Below are positions 4,821 through 5,087 of a stretch of DNA of 5,087 nt, piece by piece. A model generated the notes under the pieces. It did no database searches and was not told the origin of the DNA. It saw nothing but the letters and a program-made list of their open reading frames with translations. Position 1 is the first letter of the stretch. Every line of letters starts with the position of its first letter. The stretch is from assembly GCA_002793835.1 (NCBI GenBank), contig PFDW01000003.1, positions 1-5,087 on the forward strand, in the 5' to 3' direction. The position numbers were made by a program, and so were the translations under genes. The DNA is from Candidatus Portnoybacteria bacterium CG10_big_fil_rev_8_21_14_0_10_36_7 (lineage in GTDB: Bacteria; Patescibacteriota; Minisyncoccia; Portnoybacterales; PFDW01).

Positions 4821-4856
4821 ATCAAACAAACCTAAACTCAAGCAAGGTTCAACCCT
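4770..4856. repeat. Three 13-bp palindromes spaced exactly 37 bp centre to centre
   Basis: AAGGTTGAACCTT (4770-4782), AAGGTTCAACCTT (4807-4819) and AAGGTTCAACCCT (4844-4856) have centres at 4776, 4813 and 4850. Each is a dyad around one base; the first two are perfect and the third has one mismatch. The bases between units show no clear similarity. The third unit contains the TGA stop of the right-edge gene, and units one and two form the terminator stem. Because each unit is nearly self-complementary, any pair could pair in RNA. A dispersed palindromic repeat or a multi-site protein binding array are both possible. Confidence 0.65.
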
Positions 4857-5087
4857 GCGGAACAAAGATAAAAATATCCATCTTGCTTCTTATTTCTTGT
4901 ACTTTTCTAATGCTGTTTATTGCTCCCTGTCTTTCAAAGTCTCCTGAAAAGAAAAAAGAGCAGCTTTGCCAAGCCATATCCAAAAGAAGCCGTATTTTAA
5001 AAGAATCTTTCAGTTCAGGGGAAACTCCCTCAAGGCTAACAGACTCCCCTCCTGCTAATCTTACTCTTTCTCTTAAAAACCACTTAA
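4849..5087 (-). CDS. C-terminal part of an unrecognised protein, 5' end beyond the window
   Basis: A minus-strand frame is open from the right edge (first full codon at 5085) to TGA at 4851-4849, giving 78 residues and no stop. The sequence looks like a real helical protein C-terminus: RERVRLAGGESVSLEG, then SPELKDSFKIRLLLDMAW, an FFFSGDFERQGAINSI stretch, KVQEIRSKMDIFIF, ending VPQG. Codons show a purine-rich first position (G or A in most), AGA for most arginines and GGA for glycine, as in the other genes here. The opposing plus-strand frames are S/P/T/L-rich and look like shadows. A good terminator-like stem follows 28 bp after the stop. The usable internal Met gives only a short piece, so the start must lie to the right. 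I do not recognise the family. Confidence 0.65.
   Translation of the reverse strand, partial: KWFLRERVRLAGGESVSLEGVSPELKDSFKIRLLLDMAWQSCSFFFSGDFERQGAINSIRKVQEIRSKMDIFIFVPQG

Noticed and set aside
4770..4856. CRISPR array (short repeats at a regular 37-bp period)
   Set aside because: Repeats are only 13 bp and nearly fully palindromic, there are three, spacers would be 24 bp, one repeat holds a stop codon, and no cas gene is present.
4735..4947. Plus-strand 70-residue frame starting MVRVMKEKRKEK
   Set aside because: It runs through the tandem 12-mer, the terminator stem and all three palindromes, has no proper ribosome site, and opposes the better-supported minus-strand gene end.
4778..5087. 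Plus-strand open frame with a hydrophobic stretch (KIKISILLLISC...) resembling a signal peptide
   Set aside because: It has no suitable start codon before the hydrophobic part, and the downstream residues are S/P/T/L-rich, typical of an antisense shadow. The opposite strand has better coding character.

Overview
The window is AT-rich and gene-dense, with short intergenic gaps. Its proteins include a minimal DEAD-box helicase, a membrane protein with a proline/threonine linker, a stand-alone DUF5808-like protein, and small proteins with few recognisable relatives. This style suggests a Patescibacteria/CPR genome, perhaps Microgenomates. That is an inference from gene content and composition, because no rRNA or other phylogenetic marker is present. 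The genetic code looks standard: TAA, TAG and one TGA serve as stops.

Layout from left to right: (1) a plus-strand DEAD-box RNA helicase (5-1207). (2) A convergent minus-strand pair, a methyltransferase-like gene (1452-2243) followed 17 bp later by a 71-aa membrane protein gene (1219-1434). (3) A divergent spacer (2244-2468) that is not empty: it holds the methyltransferase promoter, an inverted repeat on its -35, a GC-rich palindrome, and a 5'-truncated relic of a second copy of the small membrane protein gene. (4) Three plus-strand genes: a single-pass membrane/surface protein (2469-3128), a 62-aa DUF5808-like protein (3151-3339) and a secreted beta-lactamase-fold serine hydrolase (3439-4227). 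(5) A convergent minus-strand VOC/glyoxalase-family gene (4249-4632) with a strong Shine-Dalgarno and a GC-rich hairpin in its leader. (6) An array of three 13-bp palindromes whose centres are exactly 37 bp apart. Two of them form a perfect 15-bp terminator stem on the minus strand, and the third contains the stop codon of a minus-strand gene that enters from the right edge (4849-5087, partial).

No single pathway ties the genes together, and I see no defence, CRISPR or mobile-element module. Four points stand out. Two genes have a -10 box placed so that transcription would begin on the A of the ATG (leaderless mRNAs), while two others carry strong Shine-Dalgarno sequences that move their starts inside the longest ORFs. 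A decayed paralogue sits on the other side of the methyltransferase from its intact copy. The 37-bp-spaced palindromes double as a terminator. The right-edge gene is on the strand opposite the frames that look open there.
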